From: Fibrobacter succinogenes
GTDB lineage: Bacteria; Fibrobacterota; Fibrobacteria; Fibrobacterales; Fibrobacteraceae
DNA: 64,000 nt
Assembly: GCA_902761355.1 (NCBI GenBank)
Contig: CACWJY010000005.1
Location: 1-64,000 of the forward strand
Direction of reading: 5' to 3'
Shown here: positions 7,873 to 17,920 of the stretch, piece after piece
How the letters are laid out: each line of letters begins with the position of its first letter
How positions within the stretch are numbered: the stretch's first letter is position 1
Program-made: the position numbers and the translations under genes
The notes under the pieces: generated by a model
The model's input: only the letters and a program-made list of their open reading frames with translations
Database searches by the model: none
Told to the model about the DNA's origin: nothing

Positions 7873-9627
7873 CTACATAGCAAGAATATACAAAATCACG
7901 GTGCTCACGACAAATCCGAGTACAAACCCGTATCCAAGCACTTTCCACTTGAGCGATCCGTTTTCGACATGAATTCCGTAGCCCACAAAGGGGACAATCC
8001 CCAAAAGTGCGGGAGCAATGTACCTGAAATCATTACTGCACGAGAACGGCACCTTAATGCGCAAGAACATCAGCGCCGCAAAAAACGCCGCCGTCTGCAA
8101 CAACAAAATCCAATGCACCGCAGCAAGCTTCGTTTTCCAGAATCCACGCACCGCATACACCATCATTCCAAGGAATGTCACGCTCATCAGTGTCGCAAGC
8201 GTCCGACCCGTCTGCGTCCGAACCAGTTCAAATTCACCAAACATTGCCGACTTAAAGGAATAGTTCCAGAAGAACTCGCGGCCCCATTCCTCGTTCCACG
8301 CACTCGTATAGGGGTGAATCACAAACGACTTCAAGTCAAAGAAAATGTAGTTGAAGGCCTCGTTACCAACGCGGAGTTTTCCATTCAGGCCGCTTGCATT
8401 ACCAACCAAGTCTGCATCGCCTAGCAGTTTTTGCAACACAATGCCCACAATCAGCAACAAGAGCAAGCCCCACGCCACAACCTCAGATTTGGTCGGCCAA
8501 AAAACGCGACCGTTCTTCACGTAACCACACATCGCAAAAAGCACAAGCGTTCCAAGCGTCACGACACCGGACGTCTTGGTCCACATCGCAAGCGCCGCAG
8601 CTACAACTGCTATAATCAGAAACTTGCCGCGTCCTTCTTTCAAATAATTAGCACCACCCCACAGGCATAAAACATGCACCATATAGAACATCTGGTCGTT
8701 GCCTATTCGCGGCGAAACTAAAATCATCAAGGGCCAGAAAGCCCACAATAACGACGCAACTCCAAGCGGAGCCCCCGTCAAAAAACTCTTCAAGAACAAT
8801 ATTCCCAGGAACAAAGTCGCTACAGACAGCAACAAGCTAAACACCTGTAGTCCAGTAGGCCCCGTTACCCCCATCCATTCGCCAAGAACAAAAGAAGGCG
8901 CTGCCGAGGCATAATATACTGGAGGATGATAGCAAGTCCAGCAATCATCAACACCCGGCACAGCATGCTTTTCAAGAATATACTGTACGTAAGCCACATG
9001 GCCTTCTACGTCGTTCGAATAAGTCGTATAGGGCACATTCGCAAAGAACACCGCTCTAAGAGCCACTCCAACAAAAAAGAGGAACAAAAGACCGCCACGC
9101 AGCCTGAGGCGCCGAGCAAGCAAAAGGCAAAGCAAGGCAAAAAATACAATGGCGCCAATATTCGAGACTTTCGTCAAAAATGAAGTCTGATAAACAAAGA
9201 GATTAAGCCCTGCATCACCACCGTTATTTTTCAAGAAGAACGAAAAATGCGTCCTGTCGCCCACCCGGTTCGGCGCCAGCACACTATCTTCCAAGAGAAA
9301 GCCTTTCGAAAAATCGCACCGACCATGAATGCGATCCATCTCCAAAGCTTTCCCATTAACAACGATACTCTCGGCGCAATCGTCAGGGACGACCTTTAAA
9401 TCGTACGAAGAATGGTAGGGATTCCTTATATCCAGCTCGACCTGAAAATATTCTCCTTCCCTCATTTTTTTGGTAATGGGGAGCGAAGCTTCCTCTACAG
9501 ATTCGCCTCGTTGCAAAACAGCATTTTCGACCTTAACGCGCAACGAAAGGCCGGTTACAATACACGCAACCAGCAGCACAATGGCGTAGAATTCCGGCTG
9601 CTTAAAAATTTTCAGAAATTTTTTCAT
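7873..9627 (-). CDS. GT-C fold membrane glycosyltransferase (GT39/GT83-like)
   Basis: A polytopic protein (about 584 residues). After one N-terminal membrane segment there is a roughly 120-residue non-membrane insert, then about ten to twelve membrane segments. The first periplasmic loop has YSNDVEGHVAYVQYILE, with the acidic pair expected for a GT-C catalytic loop, and YHPPVYY, typical of PMT/ArnT-type enzymes that use polyprenyl-phosphate sugars. It is the third gene of a minus-strand operon after GtrA and the FAD oxidoreductase, which fits lipid-linked sugar transfer outside the membrane. I place the start at the ATG (9625-9627); a TTG two codons upstream is possible. The acceptor is unknown. 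Confidence 0.75.
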   Translation of the reverse strand: MKKFLKIFKQPEFYAIVLLVACIVTGLSLRVKVENAVLQRGESVEEASLPITKKMREGEYFQVELDIRNPYHSSYDLKVVPDDCAESIVVNGKALEMDRIHGRCDFSKGFLLEDSVLAPNRVGDRTHFSFFLKNNGGDAGLNLFVYQTSFLTKVSNIGAIVFFALLCLLLARRLRLRGGLLFLFFVGVALRAVFFANVPYTTYSNDVEGHVAYVQYILEKHAVPGVDDCWTCYHPPVYYASAAPSFVLGEWMGVTGPTGLQVFSLLLSVATLFLGILFLKSFLTGAPLGVASLLWAFWPLMILVSPRIGNDQMFYMVHVLCLWGGANYLKEGRGKFLIIAVVAAALAMWTKTSGVVTLGTLVLFAMCGYVKNGRVFWPTKSEVVAWGLLLLLIVGIVLQKLLGDADLVGNASGLNGKLRVGNEAFNYIFFDLKSFVIHPYTSAWNEEWGREFFWNYSFKSAMFGEFELVRTQTGRTLATLMSVTFLGMMVYAVRGFWKTKLAAVHWILLLQTAAFFAALMFLRIKVPFSCSNDFRYIAPALLGIVPFVGYGIHVENGSLKWKVLGYGFVLGFVVSTVILYILAM

Positions 9628-9640
9628 GAGCAATACCGGA

Positions 9641-11296
9641 CTAAGCCTTTTTGCCTTCGTGGTAATCTTCTTCGCTATTTACGCTCCAGAGAGCGGTCTT
9701 GTCACAAGAATTTTCGCGAATGCACTTCACGACTTCCATGGCGCTGAGCATGCTATGGTCCATATTGTTGTACTTGTGCATACCGTTGCGGCCCATGAGG
9801 AACAAGTTTTCTACCGGATCTACGTATTCACGAATCTTATTGAATTCACCATAGGTGCCAAAGTAAGCGGGGTACGCCTTCTTGATATGGAACACCACGG
9901 AGTCGCGAACCGCGTCGGGCCTTGCCACGTCAATTTTGTCTAGTTCCGCGATGGCGAACTTGATGAATTCGTCATCGGGCATGCGCCACATGTCATCACC
10001 CTCGGTCGCAAAGTACTCAAGGCCAATCCACACCTTTTCGGGATCAGCTACCAAGTAGGGGCTCCAGTTATTGAATATCTGAATACGGCCAAGCTTCACG
10101 TCAGACTCCTGCACGTAAATCCAGTTATCGGCAACAAACTTGAGTTTGCTTTCAGGAGTGCCTGGTTTTGCAGGATTCTTGATGAGCAACTTGTCGAGCA
10201 AAAGACCCACCGTGATAAAGTCACGGTAAACAAGGCCATCGGAAACGCGACGCACTTCGGCAGGAACCGGAGCCTTTTCATTATCCATCGCGGCAATAAG
10301 TTCCTTCACCGGCATGGTGCTGAGGAAATAATCGCAGGTGACCGTTTCGGTCGAAACCGCACCGTCGGCCAACCTGCTTTCTACGACCACGCTTTCAACG
10401 CGCTTGCCATCTTCGGAACGGTTTACGCCCACAACCTTTGAATTCATGCGGATTTCACCGCCCAATTCCTGCACCTTTTCGGCGACCGTTTCCCAAAGCT
10501 GTCCCGGTCCGAATTTCGGGTAAAGGAACTGGCCAATCAAACTCGTCTCAGTATCTTTCTGACGGATGTCCGCACTGTTGGCGGCACCCGCTTCAGCCTT
10601 TTTCTTGCCCGCAAAAATCTGCTTAAGGGCATGCACCACCGTCTTCGTAATCGAAAGTCCCTTGATGCGCTGACCACCCCAATCGGGGCTAATCTTGCTG
10701 CACGGCACGCCCCACACCTTCTCGGTATAATCGCGGAAGAACGTTCGGTACAGTTCTACGCCAAAGCGGTTGATCATGAAATCTTCGAGGCTTTTTTCTT
10801 TACGGGCAGGCAACAGTTGAACCTTGAGGTAGCTCATGCCAATCTTGAACATGCGCCAAAGCCCAAGGTTGCGGATTGTATCCCCGTTCAAGCTCACCGG
10901 ATAGTCGAAAAGCTTACGCAAAAAAAGGATGCGCGAAAGGCGACTGCGGCAAAGCATCACATAGTCCGTCTTTTCGGGATCGGGACCACCTTCGGTTAGC
11001 GGGACCTTACGGCCAATCGCGATGTCGTCTTTACTGGCAGCCCCCTGCAGCGGCAAGATACCCTGCCACCAGTCCATCACCGTATCGCTCTTGCTGAAGA
11101 ATCGGTGACCACCGATATCCATGCGGTTTCCGTTGTAGCGTGCCGTACGCGAAATACCGCCGATTACATCTTCGGCTTCAAAAATCACGGGCTTTACTTT
11201 CGTCGTACGTAGCAATTCCAAAGCTGCCGTAAGACCCGCAGGACCCGCACCGGCAATCACGGCGACTTTCTTTTCTGTGTTATCCAAGCTTTCCAT
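9641..11296 (-). CDS. FAD-dependent oxidoreductase related to UDP-galactopyranose mutase/protoporphyrinogen oxidase
   Basis: The N-terminus has a Rossmann FAD motif ([17 protein letters not shown], about residues 13-29) and the second conserved segment [20 protein letters not shown]. The body matches the NAD(P)-binding amine-oxidase-like group that includes glf-like proteins. Members of this subgroup occur next to GtrA and glycosyltransferase genes in polysaccharide loci, which is the arrangement here: 13 bases after GtrA and 13 before the GT-C transferase. A sugar-nucleotide or lipid-linked sugar substrate is likely but inferred. Length is 551 residues, longer than true UDP-galactopyranose mutase (about 380), so the glf symbol is not applied. 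Confidence 0.75.
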   Translation of the reverse strand: MESLDNTEKKVAVIAGAGPAGLTAALELLRTTKVKPVIFEAEDVIGGISRTARYNGNRMDIGGHRFFSKSDTVMDWWQGILPLQGAASKDDIAIGRKVPLTEGGPDPEKTDYVMLCRSRLSRILFLRKLFDYPVSLNGDTIRNLGLWRMFKIGMSYLKVQLLPARKEKSLEDFMINRFGVELYRTFFRDYTEKVWGVPCSKISPDWGGQRIKGLSITKTVVHALKQIFAGKKKAEAGAANSADIRQKDTETSLIGQFLYPKFGPGQLWETVAEKVQELGGEIRMNSKVVGVNRSEDGKRVESVVVESRLADGAVSTETVTCDYFLSTMPVKELIAAMDNEKAPVPAEVRRVSDGLVYRDFITVGLLLDKLLIKNPAKPGTPESKLKFVADNWIYVQESDVKLGRIQIFNNWSPYLVADPEKVWIGLEYFATEGDDMWRMPDDEFIKFAIAELDKIDVARPDAVRDSVVFHIKKAYPAYFGTYGEFNKIREYVDPVENLFLMGRNGMHKYNNMDHSMLSAMEVVKCIRENSCDKTALWSVNSEEDYHEGKKA

Positions 11297-11309
11297 AGAA
11301 ACTCCTCTC

Positions 11310-11759
11310 CTAATCCACTTTCTTTTCTCGGAACAGCATCAACTTGCGTGCCCCAAAGTTCCACATCAAAACCAGAACGGCAGCAATCATTTTAGACAGC
11401 ATTTCGTTCCAGTCAAACACACCGACCATCAAAAACATCAAAAGCTGATTGATGCCTACGCCCGCAATCCCTACCAGCGCAAACAGGGTAAATTCCATCA
11501 CCTTGCGTTTTTCGAGAGTCCTTTCGCAGGCCGTAAACACCCACACAATGCTCATGGTGTAATTGAGAACCAGTCCCGCAACCAAGCCTACCAAATTGGC
11601 AAGCAGATAATGCCACTCCCAAATGTATAGACACAGCGCAAATAGACCAAAATCAACAACAAAGGCAAGACCGCCCGTCACCAGGTAGCGCAAGAACTGT
11701 CCCAGCAGGGATTTGCGAGGAAACCGATTACGTAACGCTTTTATCTTATCAGCAAACAT
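11310..11759 (-). CDS. GtrA-family membrane protein
   Basis: A 149-residue protein with four membrane segments and the GtrA pattern: [19 protein letters not shown], then [19 protein letters not shown] and a closing FGARKLMLF. GtrA proteins are thought to move polyprenyl-phosphate-linked sugars across the inner membrane. As first gene of the operon it would supply the substrate for the GT-C transferase encoded two genes downstream. The ATG at 11759 is the only start that keeps the first helix. Confidence 0.85.
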   Translation of the reverse strand: MFADKIKALRNRFPRKSLLGQFLRYLVTGGLAFVVDFGLFALCLYIWEWHYLLANLVGLVAGLVLNYTMSIVWVFTACERTLEKRKVMEFTLFALVGIAGVGINQLLMFLMVGVFDWNEMLSKMIAAVLVLMWNFGARKLMLFREKKVD

Positions 11760-11780
11760 GCACTTGCAAATGTAACTATT

Positions 11781-13001
11781 CTAGACCAGTTGTTTGGCGT
11801 CAAACAGCGCCGACACCAAATTTATTATGCTTTCGTGGTCCTTTACAGCCGTCATTTCTCGAATACTGTGCATACTAAGCATCGGTTCGCCAATATCTAC
11901 CGTCGGGATTCCGAGCGTTGCCGAAATAGCGGGTCCCACTGTCGAACCACAGGGCATGTCATTACGCATCACAAACGTCTGATACAAAACATTACTTTGT
12001 TCACAAATTAACTTAAAACGCGCACTCGAGAAGACATCGCTCGCATAACGTTTCTGAGAATTTACTTTCAGCACAACACCTCCCCCTAAAACAGGAGCAT
12101 GGTTGGCATCGTGCTTTTGGACAAAGTTCGGATGGCAAGCATGCGCCATATCAATCGAAAGGGCGAACGAAGACGAAAGACAAGCGGCGACAGACGAAAT
12201 GTTCGCAGACTTGGCAAGTTCATCTAAAACGCTTTTCAAGAAGTTGCCTGCAGCACCTTCACGGGTTTCGGAGCCCACTTCTTCGTTATTAAAAAAGGCA
12301 GCCACCTGAAAATCATGTTCAAGCGCTTTTGCAGAAACAAAGGCCTGGGCAATCGCATGGCAACTGCTCAAGTTATCGAGACGACCTGAATAAATCCACT
12401 CGCTTTCAAACCCGCCAAACTGCGCCGGTTGAGCATCATACAGCTGAATATCGAAATCCAGCAGCTTTGTACCAGCAGGGATTTCGGCTTGCAAAGCATC
12501 GACAAAGCGCTCTTTACCGCCTACGGACGTCCAAAGAGCATCGAGATCTGTCTGCGGGTTTACCTTGAGACCCTCTTGATTTACGCCCCGATTTAGGTGG
12601 ACCGCCAGTTGCGGAATGCGAAACAGTTTATCACCGCGCACCAATTTTGTATGTAAACGACCGCCCTGCTCATAGGCTATTAAGCCAGCATAACCCAAAT
12701 CACGATCCAGCCAGCTTGTAAAAAGCGGACTTCCGTAAACTTCTGGATGCAAAGTACGCACTCCCGCCGCCGTCTTGTCCGGATTCGGGGAAATTTTCAA
12801 GGTCGGGAAATCCGTATGGGCAAGCGCAATCCTGAATTTTGTATCCAGACAAACTTCACTAGGCGGACGCACCGCAATCAGGGCGCCCCCTCGTTCGAAC
12901 AACAGAACATTTTCGTCATTTGTCTCACTAATAAGGGTCTTCAGGCTTTCGACCGTATGGTACGGCGAAACGGATTTGTTTAAAAAATCAAGGAACTTCA
13001 T
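11781..13001 (-). CDS. apeB: M18 family aminopeptidase (aspartyl aminopeptidase type)
   Basis: M18 enzymes are cytosolic, dodecameric, two-metal aminopeptidases that remove acidic N-terminal residues. Signatures: ALAHTDFPTLKI (first metal His-x-Asp), SGRLDNLSSCHA (bridging Asp), FFNNEEVGSETREGA (catalytic/metal Glu pair), DMAHACHPNF, and a C-terminal GEPMLSMHSIREM (last metal His). Length of 406 is slightly short for M18 but all metal ligands are present. It stands alone, 21 bases from GtrA but with its own strand-matched context, and is divergent from the MCE gene. Symbol follows the family; orthology was not tested. Confidence 0.88.
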   Translation of the reverse strand: MKFLDFLNKSVSPYHTVESLKTLISETNDENVLLFERGGALIAVRPPSEVCLDTKFRIALAHTDFPTLKISPNPDKTAAGVRTLHPEVYGSPLFTSWLDRDLGYAGLIAYEQGGRLHTKLVRGDKLFRIPQLAVHLNRGVNQEGLKVNPQTDLDALWTSVGGKERFVDALQAEIPAGTKLLDFDIQLYDAQPAQFGGFESEWIYSGRLDNLSSCHAIAQAFVSAKALEHDFQVAAFFNNEEVGSETREGAAGNFLKSVLDELAKSANISSVAACLSSSFALSIDMAHACHPNFVQKHDANHAPVLGGGVVLKVNSQKRYASDVFSSARFKLICEQSNVLYQTFVMRNDMPCGSTVGPAISATLGIPTVDIGEPMLSMHSIREMTAVKDHESIINLVSALFDAKQLV

Positions 13002-13086
13002 AGCATAAAGATAGGTTAATTCCTGATTTTGAGTTCAAAAAACGGATTCGAATTAGCAAAGGACAATTATTATCTATATTCTTGAC

Positions 13087-14094
13087 ATGGCTTTTAAACC
13101 ACTAAAACGAATCAACTGGATGGAAATTTCTGGCCTTTTGGTCGGAGTATTCTTTACCGTTGCCGTCATGGTTTTTGCCATCGTGCTCTACGCGAAGCTT
13201 TTTTCGACCGGAATGATTGGCGTCGAAGAATACCGCCTGCACAGCAATTTTGAAAAAGCATTCGGCCTGCGCCCCGGTACCCGCGTCCAGATTAGTGGCG
13301 TGGACGTCGGCCAGATTGGCGAAATGGAAATCGAAGGCGAAGGCGTTAAGATGGAATTCATCATACGCAAGCAGTATCAGAACCTGATTACTGACAGCGC
13401 CCAAGTGTTCGCCATGCGCGACCAGAACATGATTTCGGCCCGTATCATTAACATCGACATTCGTAAGGGCAAAGGCCGCGTCCTCGAAGATGGCGACTAT
13501 CTGCCTCCTGGACAGGCTCAAGATATCGAAACTGTTCTCGAAACGGCCAACGAGCTTTTGGGACGCGTCAACGAACTGGTTGACGCCGCAGACACCCTTA
13601 TCGGCATGGCCATGGATACAGGCACAACGATCGGTGCCTTGTTTGGCTCAAGACTTTTGTACGACAATCTTAACAGACAGCTTACCCGTATCGACGACAT
13701 TACGTTCGTAGGCAAAAAAGTCCTGATTCAGACTTCGGGTCTACTCGATACCATGCAGAACCAGGTCCCTGTTCTTTTGGGTAAGGTAGACGACATTGCC
13801 GACAACGTATCAGGCATCATGACCGAACTCAAGCCCATGCCGCAAAAGGTTGATGTCCTCATGGGTAACATAGACTCCATGATGGGCAAGGTAGACAATA
13901 CCTTTGGCAGGGTTGACGGTTTGCTGAATCAGGTCAGCCTCGTTACATCGGGACTTTCGGATTTCATGGAAACCACCGAGCAGACTTTGCAGAATGCCGA
14001 CGATCTCATGGCAGGCATTTCGAACATGTGGCTTGTAAGGCGTTCTATGCCTAGCAAGGACTCGGTTCCCTTCATGGTGGAGACCCTATGGTAA
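13087..14094 (+). CDS. MCE/MlaD-family protein
   Basis: MCE proteins are periplasmic rings that carry lipids between membranes. One N-terminal membrane segment (about 16-37) is followed by the MCE domain: VEEYRLHSNFEKAFGLRPGT, then VQISGVDVGQIGEMEI, and a strand-rich part to about residue 135. The rest is a long helical region with heptad-like repeats containing 'MGNIDSMMGKVDNTFGRVDG', expected to form a tube. No MlaE permease or MlaF ATPase gene is adjacent; partners must be elsewhere. It overlaps the next gene by 7 bases. Confidence 0.88.
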   Translation: MAFKPLKRINWMEISGLLVGVFFTVAVMVFAIVLYAKLFSTGMIGVEEYRLHSNFEKAFGLRPGTRVQISGVDVGQIGEMEIEGEGVKMEFIIRKQYQNLITDSAQVFAMRDQNMISARIINIDIRKGKGRVLEDGDYLPPGQAQDIETVLETANELLGRVNELVDAADTLIGMAMDTGTTIGALFGSRLLYDNLNRQLTRIDDITFVGKKVLIQTSGLLDTMQNQVPVLLGKVDDIADNVSGIMTELKPMPQKVDVLMGNIDSMMGKVDNTFGRVDGLLNQVSLVTSGLSDFMETTEQTLQNADDLMAGISNMWLVRRSMPSKDSVPFMVETLW

Positions 14095-14864
14095 CGCGTC
14101 GGCTTAAGTACCTTTTGACGGCGATGCTTGCCGCAAGCACCATAGCAAGTGCCTCCGAATCGGGCATTCTCTCTTATCGTGCCCAACGTTCTTTTGACAG
14201 CGGAAAATTCGCCAAAGGTTATGGTCAACTAGAAAGAGCCCTGCTTGCAAGCCGCAAAGAAGCAGACTTGCTTTCCGAAGGACGCGTCCTGATTGCCATG
14301 GCGCAAATCCGCACCATGAGCCTCGATTTGAATTTTGCAGACTCTCTGCTTTCTATCGTGCGCAGCGATGTTCTTGATCAAAACACAAGCATTCAATTAG
14401 CGAAGGCAAAAGTCGCGCTACTTAACGCACGTCAAAAATTTAAAGAAGCAGCCTCCATCTGCAATTCTTTTGACGAAAAATCCCTGAAAAAAGCAGAAGA
14501 AAATACACAGGCCGCTTTTTATGGAGAATGCGCCATTACACTAGCCGCAAACGGCGACAATACTCGCGCGCAAGAATCTTTAAAGATGGCCGGCAAGCGC
14601 TCCGACAAGAAAGGCGGTTTTTACGCCTATACCGCAGCCCGCATGGCAGACCTCAGCGGAGACCGCAGCGCCGATTCACTTTACCGCTTTGCAGAATCCA
14701 AGGCGATTCAAGCCAACAAGCCCTACAATACGGCAACAATTCTCTATTACCGCTCGCAACTAAAGAGCACCCCAAAAAAAGAAGCGGAGGATTTAAAGCT
14801 CCGCTGCAAGAATGCCTTTGAACTGATGGGACTCCCCAATAATTCTAAGCGCTGCGCGGAATAA
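14088..14864 (+). CDS. Exported helical-repeat protein, unknown function
   Basis: A 258-residue protein with a signal peptide (YLLTAMLAASTIASA). The mature part is all helical with degenerate TPR-like pairs (for example RAQRSFDSGKFAKGYGQLER and AFYGECAITLAANGDNTRAQ). It starts inside the last codons of the MCE gene (7-base overlap), so the two are translationally coupled and probably work together at the periplasmic side. No catalytic motif is seen. Confidence 0.7.
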   Translation: MVTRRLKYLLTAMLAASTIASASESGILSYRAQRSFDSGKFAKGYGQLERALLASRKEADLLSEGRVLIAMAQIRTMSLDLNFADSLLSIVRSDVLDQNTSIQLAKAKVALLNARQKFKEAASICNSFDEKSLKKAEENTQAAFYGECAITLAANGDNTRAQESLKMAGKRSDKKGGFYAYTAARMADLSGDRSADSLYRFAESKAIQANKPYNTATILYYRSQLKSTPKKEAEDLKLRCKNAFELMGLPNNSKRCAE

Positions 14865-14871
14865 TTTCAAA

Positions 14872-15774
14872 TTAATTTGCTGAACTATCCGCCGGAGCGT
14901 TGGCTGCGGCAGTCGTATCGACTGTTGCAACCGTATCGACCACGGCCGCAGCGGAATCTGCAGCGGCTTCTTTTGCCTTAAGCTCTTCTTCCGCAAGTTT
15001 TTCATCTTGCGCCTTTTTCATCGCCAAGAGTTCGCGATAGACAATTGCCGGGTGAATCTTGCCATCGGCCATTCCATCGACGAGAGTCTTGATTTTTTGA
15101 TAGGTTTCATTCTTCTCTAAATCTTCGCCGAAGAAATTAAAACCGAGCAGCTTGGTAATCTTTATGTAGAAACTCTTGCGGAACTTTTTGAAACGGGGCT
15201 GCATCACATCATTCAAGATGGTTTCAAGAGCCATTTCAGTCTGCATCGAGTCAAGTTCAAAGCTACGGTATATCGTGCGGATGTGATCCGGAATCGTCGT
15301 GTCTGGACTATCGAAATACTTGCGCATCACGTTCGCAGCTTCAGTCCTGTTCGGATAAGGCCCACGAGCAAGGCGAAGTGCATAGTAAAGCGACAGGCGC
15401 CAATTCTCGGGGTAAACGCGGCTTGCGCGACGCAATACCGAAAAGTCAGACGTATCGGGAGCATCAACAGGAGTCACGCCCCCGACAAAGTAATACGGTG
15501 TATAGAACAAAGAATCGAGACTCGTCGAAAGTTCAGCCACGTGGCCCAGGTAAGCATATTCCTTACCGGTCAAGTAGCTTTCGCCGAGTTCCGTAAGTCC
15601 CTTGATCCAAAAAAGACCTGCCACCGATGCGTCATGACCTGCGGCCACATAATGCACTGTTGATGCCTTCGGCAAGAAAGACTCGTCGAAGTTTGTACCG
15701 GGAAGCGGCTTCGCAAAATGGAAAGCCACTGCGATAACCGCGATAGCGAATATGAGAACCGCAAGGAATCGCAT
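14872..15774 (-). CDS. Membrane-anchored protein of unknown function
   Basis: A 300-residue protein: one N-terminal membrane segment (MRFLAVLIFAIAVIAVAFHF), a soluble helical part with FDESFLPKASTVHYVAAGHD and the pattern GLTELGESYLTGKEYAYLGH that looks like helical repeats, and a low-complexity Ala/Asp/Thr tail (about 260-300). It is the last gene of the ispA-dxs-SpoU-pyrF chain, starting 2 bases after the pyrF stop. I use the ATG at 15774; a TTG five codons upstream would overlap pyrF. Function is not recognised. Confidence 0.65.
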   Translation of the reverse strand: MRFLAVLIFAIAVIAVAFHFAKPLPGTNFDESFLPKASTVHYVAAGHDASVAGLFWIKGLTELGESYLTGKEYAYLGHVAELSTSLDSLFYTPYYFVGGVTPVDAPDTSDFSVLRRASRVYPENWRLSLYYALRLARGPYPNRTEAANVMRKYFDSPDTTIPDHIRTIYRSFELDSMQTEMALETILNDVMQPRFKKFRKSFYIKITKLLGFNFFGEDLEKNETYQKIKTLVDGMADGKIHPAIVYRELLAMKKAQDEKLAEEELKAKEAAADSAAAVVDTVATVDTTAAANAPADSSAN

Positions 15775-15776
15775 AC

Positions 15777-16670
15777 TTAAATCTGGCAAGCCTCAGCGAG
15801 TTTTTCGAGAGCGTCCACACAGTCGTTGGCGAAGTTCTCGGGATGTCCGCTGCGCTGGTAAGCAAAGTTGAGTCCACTGGAACTGTTGAGCACGTGGAAC
15901 TTGCGCTTGCCACCACCGTTTGCAATGGCCGTAAGCACCGTCTTGGCGTCACCACCCTGACCACCCGGCACACCTGGAATCGAAACACCCGGAATCAGGA
16001 ACGGAATTTCGTGCTTGTGGGCAACCGTGTAAGCAGTAATCTTTTCGAGTTCTTCAGGATGCGTTGCACCGACAACGGCACCGAGGTAACCGAGGTTTGC
16101 GTCCCATTCCATAATCTTGTCGGCTACGGAGTAGAAGGCTTCGGCAACATCGCGCGGATCGTCGCTACGGGACACCGGCAAATCCTGGAAGTCGTGGGCC
16201 CCCTTGTTGCTCGTGCGGAGCAATACGTAGGCACCGTTTTCAGAATTTTCGCGAATGAACGGGCCCACAGAATCGGCACCCATCCAAGGAGACACCGTCA
16301 CGGCATCGGCCTTGTACACATCGTAGGCGGCCGTTGCGTAAGCGGCACTCGACTTACCGATGTCACCACGCTTTGCATCCAAAATAACAGGAATGCCTGC
16401 GCTGCGATAGTCGTCAATCAGCTGCTGCAGCACTAACATCGCCTGAACGCTCACGCATTCGTAATAAGCGCTGTTCGGCTTCACCACGGCGGGCGTCACG
16501 TTACGCTTGAGGCAGCATTCCAAAATTTCAGAATAAAAACGCTTGATTTTGTCTTCGGCACTGCCTTCAGGGCAGCACGGATCGATCAGCTTCATGACCG
16601 GATCCATGCCGAGGCAAATCGGATTGCCACACTTGGCGATACGTTCTTCTAAACGAGCCTGAAAGTTCAT
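15777..16670 (-). CDS. pyrF: Orotidine 5'-phosphate decarboxylase, type 2
   Basis: PyrF makes UMP from OMP. The 297-residue length and the motif VILDAKRGDIGKSSAAYA (about 93-110), which contains the catalytic Lys-Asp pair, identify the long type-2 form also found in mycobacteria and Bacteroidota. Other family marks: CLGMDPVMKLID near the N-terminus, VSPWMGADSV, GAVVGATHPEEL, and PFLIPGVSIPGVPGGQGGD at the phosphate-binding end. Its ATG overlaps the TAA of the SpoU methylase (TAATG), indicating coupling. Confidence 0.95.
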   Translation of the reverse strand: MNFQARLEERIAKCGNPICLGMDPVMKLIDPCCPEGSAEDKIKRFYSEILECCLKRNVTPAVVKPNSAYYECVSVQAMLVLQQLIDDYRSAGIPVILDAKRGDIGKSSAAYATAAYDVYKADAVTVSPWMGADSVGPFIRENSENGAYVLLRTSNKGAHDFQDLPVSRSDDPRDVAEAFYSVADKIMEWDANLGYLGAVVGATHPEELEKITAYTVAHKHEIPFLIPGVSIPGVPGGQGGDAKTVLTAIANGGGKRKFHVLNSSSGLNFAYQRSGHPENFANDCVDALEKLAEACQI

Positions 16671-17920
16671 TACTTCAAATCCTCTTGAATCTGGGCGGCT
16701 TCGTAGCTAAGAATACCGTGAGCGACAGCAACGTTCAAGGATTCGAGTTCACTGCTCATCGGGATCTTCACCGTTTCATCGGCAAGTTCAATAAAGTACG
16801 GGTTGGTACCGGCACCTTCGTTACCCACGAGGAACGCCATCTTGCGAAGCTTATTCTGCGGAATTTCTTTAAGGGACTGCTTGGCATGCAAATCAGTCGC
16901 AATAATCGTGTAACCCTTGCTGCGCAAGAAGTTAATCTGGTCAATCAGATCCACATCAAATTCGAAAGGCACGCGGAGGAACGTTCCCGACGAACCGCGC
17001 ACAACCTTCGGGTTAAACGGGCTCACGGTGCCACGGCCAAGAATCATACCGTCAGAACCAAAGCCGAGGCTCGTGCGGAAAAGCGTACCAAGGTTACCCG
17101 GATCCTGCACGGCATCCACAAGCGTCAGCACGCTGCGGCTAGATTCATACACCGGCTTCTTGCTCGCAATGCGTGCAACTGCGACAATGCCCTGCGTCGT
17201 CACCGTCGAAGAAATCTTCTTCATCTGTTCGTCAGTGAGCACGTTCAGCTTGATTTCGGCTTCGTTAATCTGCTCAATCAAGGCTTCGTCATTAAAGGAT
17301 TCGGTCATGTAGACGCCCAGCACCAATTCGCGGTGGTGAGAAACCAATTCCTGCACCACATGCACGCCTTCGCCAAGGAAACGGCCTTCACGTTCACGGC
17401 CCTTTTCAGTCGTGAGGGCAAGCATGCGCTTGAACCAAGGCGGGTTGAAGTTAGAATCTTCGCTGGATTCCACTTCGGCCACGCGGGCTTCGAGTGCGGC
17501 TTCGTCCAATACTTCTTCGATTTCTTCTTTCTGTTCTTCGGGGCGCTGGCGATAAATCGGAGCACCGGCCTTAGCAAATTCGCGGCGCGGGCGACGGTCG
17601 CCAAAAGAGCGGCCCCTATCACCGAACGAACGGCGACCCTCGCGGCCTCCGAAGGAGCCACGGTCATCACCGTCGCGACGCGGACGGCGTTCACGGTCAA
17701 AGCGGCCTTCGCGGCGGTCACCACGATCGCCACGATCACCGAAAGGTTTACGGTCGCCAAACTTGCGGTCGCCCCTGCGATCGTCAAAAGAACGACCTTC
17801 ACGGCCACCGCGTTCTTCGCGGTCATCGTCACGACGCGGACGACGTTCAGGCTTTTCGCTCACTCCGAACTTACGGTCCAGAGTCATCTTTACGGTGCGG
17901 TTTTTATTTTCTTCGCTCAT
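16670..17920 (-). CDS. SpoU/TrmH-family RNA 2'-O-methyltransferase with an Arg/Asp/Gly-rich N-terminal extension
   Basis: The C-terminal part (about 140-416) is a SpoU methyltransferase: a substrate-binding N-domain (GRFLGEGVHVVQELV), then the knotted SPOUT domain with motif 1 LVDAVQDPGNLGTLFRTSLGFG, motif 2 FLVGNEGAGTNP, and motif 3 IPMSSELESLNVAVAHGILSYE. The N-terminal ~125 residues are unusual: repeats such as FGDRGDRGDRREGRF, rich in Arg, Asp, Gly, predicted disordered and likely to bind RNA. Target RNA is unknown (rRNA most likely). It overlaps dxs by 4 bases (ATGA) and pyrF by 1. Confidence 0.88.
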   Translation of the reverse strand: MSEENKNRTVKMTLDRKFGVSEKPERRPRRDDDREERGGREGRSFDDRRGDRKFGDRKPFGDRGDRGDRREGRFDRERRPRRDGDDRGSFGGREGRRSFGDRGRSFGDRRPRREFAKAGAPIYRQRPEEQKEEIEEVLDEAALEARVAEVESSEDSNFNPPWFKRMLALTTEKGREREGRFLGEGVHVVQELVSHHRELVLGVYMTESFNDEALIEQINEAEIKLNVLTDEQMKKISSTVTTQGIVAVARIASKKPVYESSRSVLTLVDAVQDPGNLGTLFRTSLGFGSDGMILGRGTVSPFNPKVVRGSSGTFLRVPFEFDVDLIDQINFLRSKGYTIIATDLHAKQSLKEIPQNKLRKMAFLVGNEGAGTNPYFIELADETVKIPMSSELESLNVAVAHGILSYEAAQIQEDLK

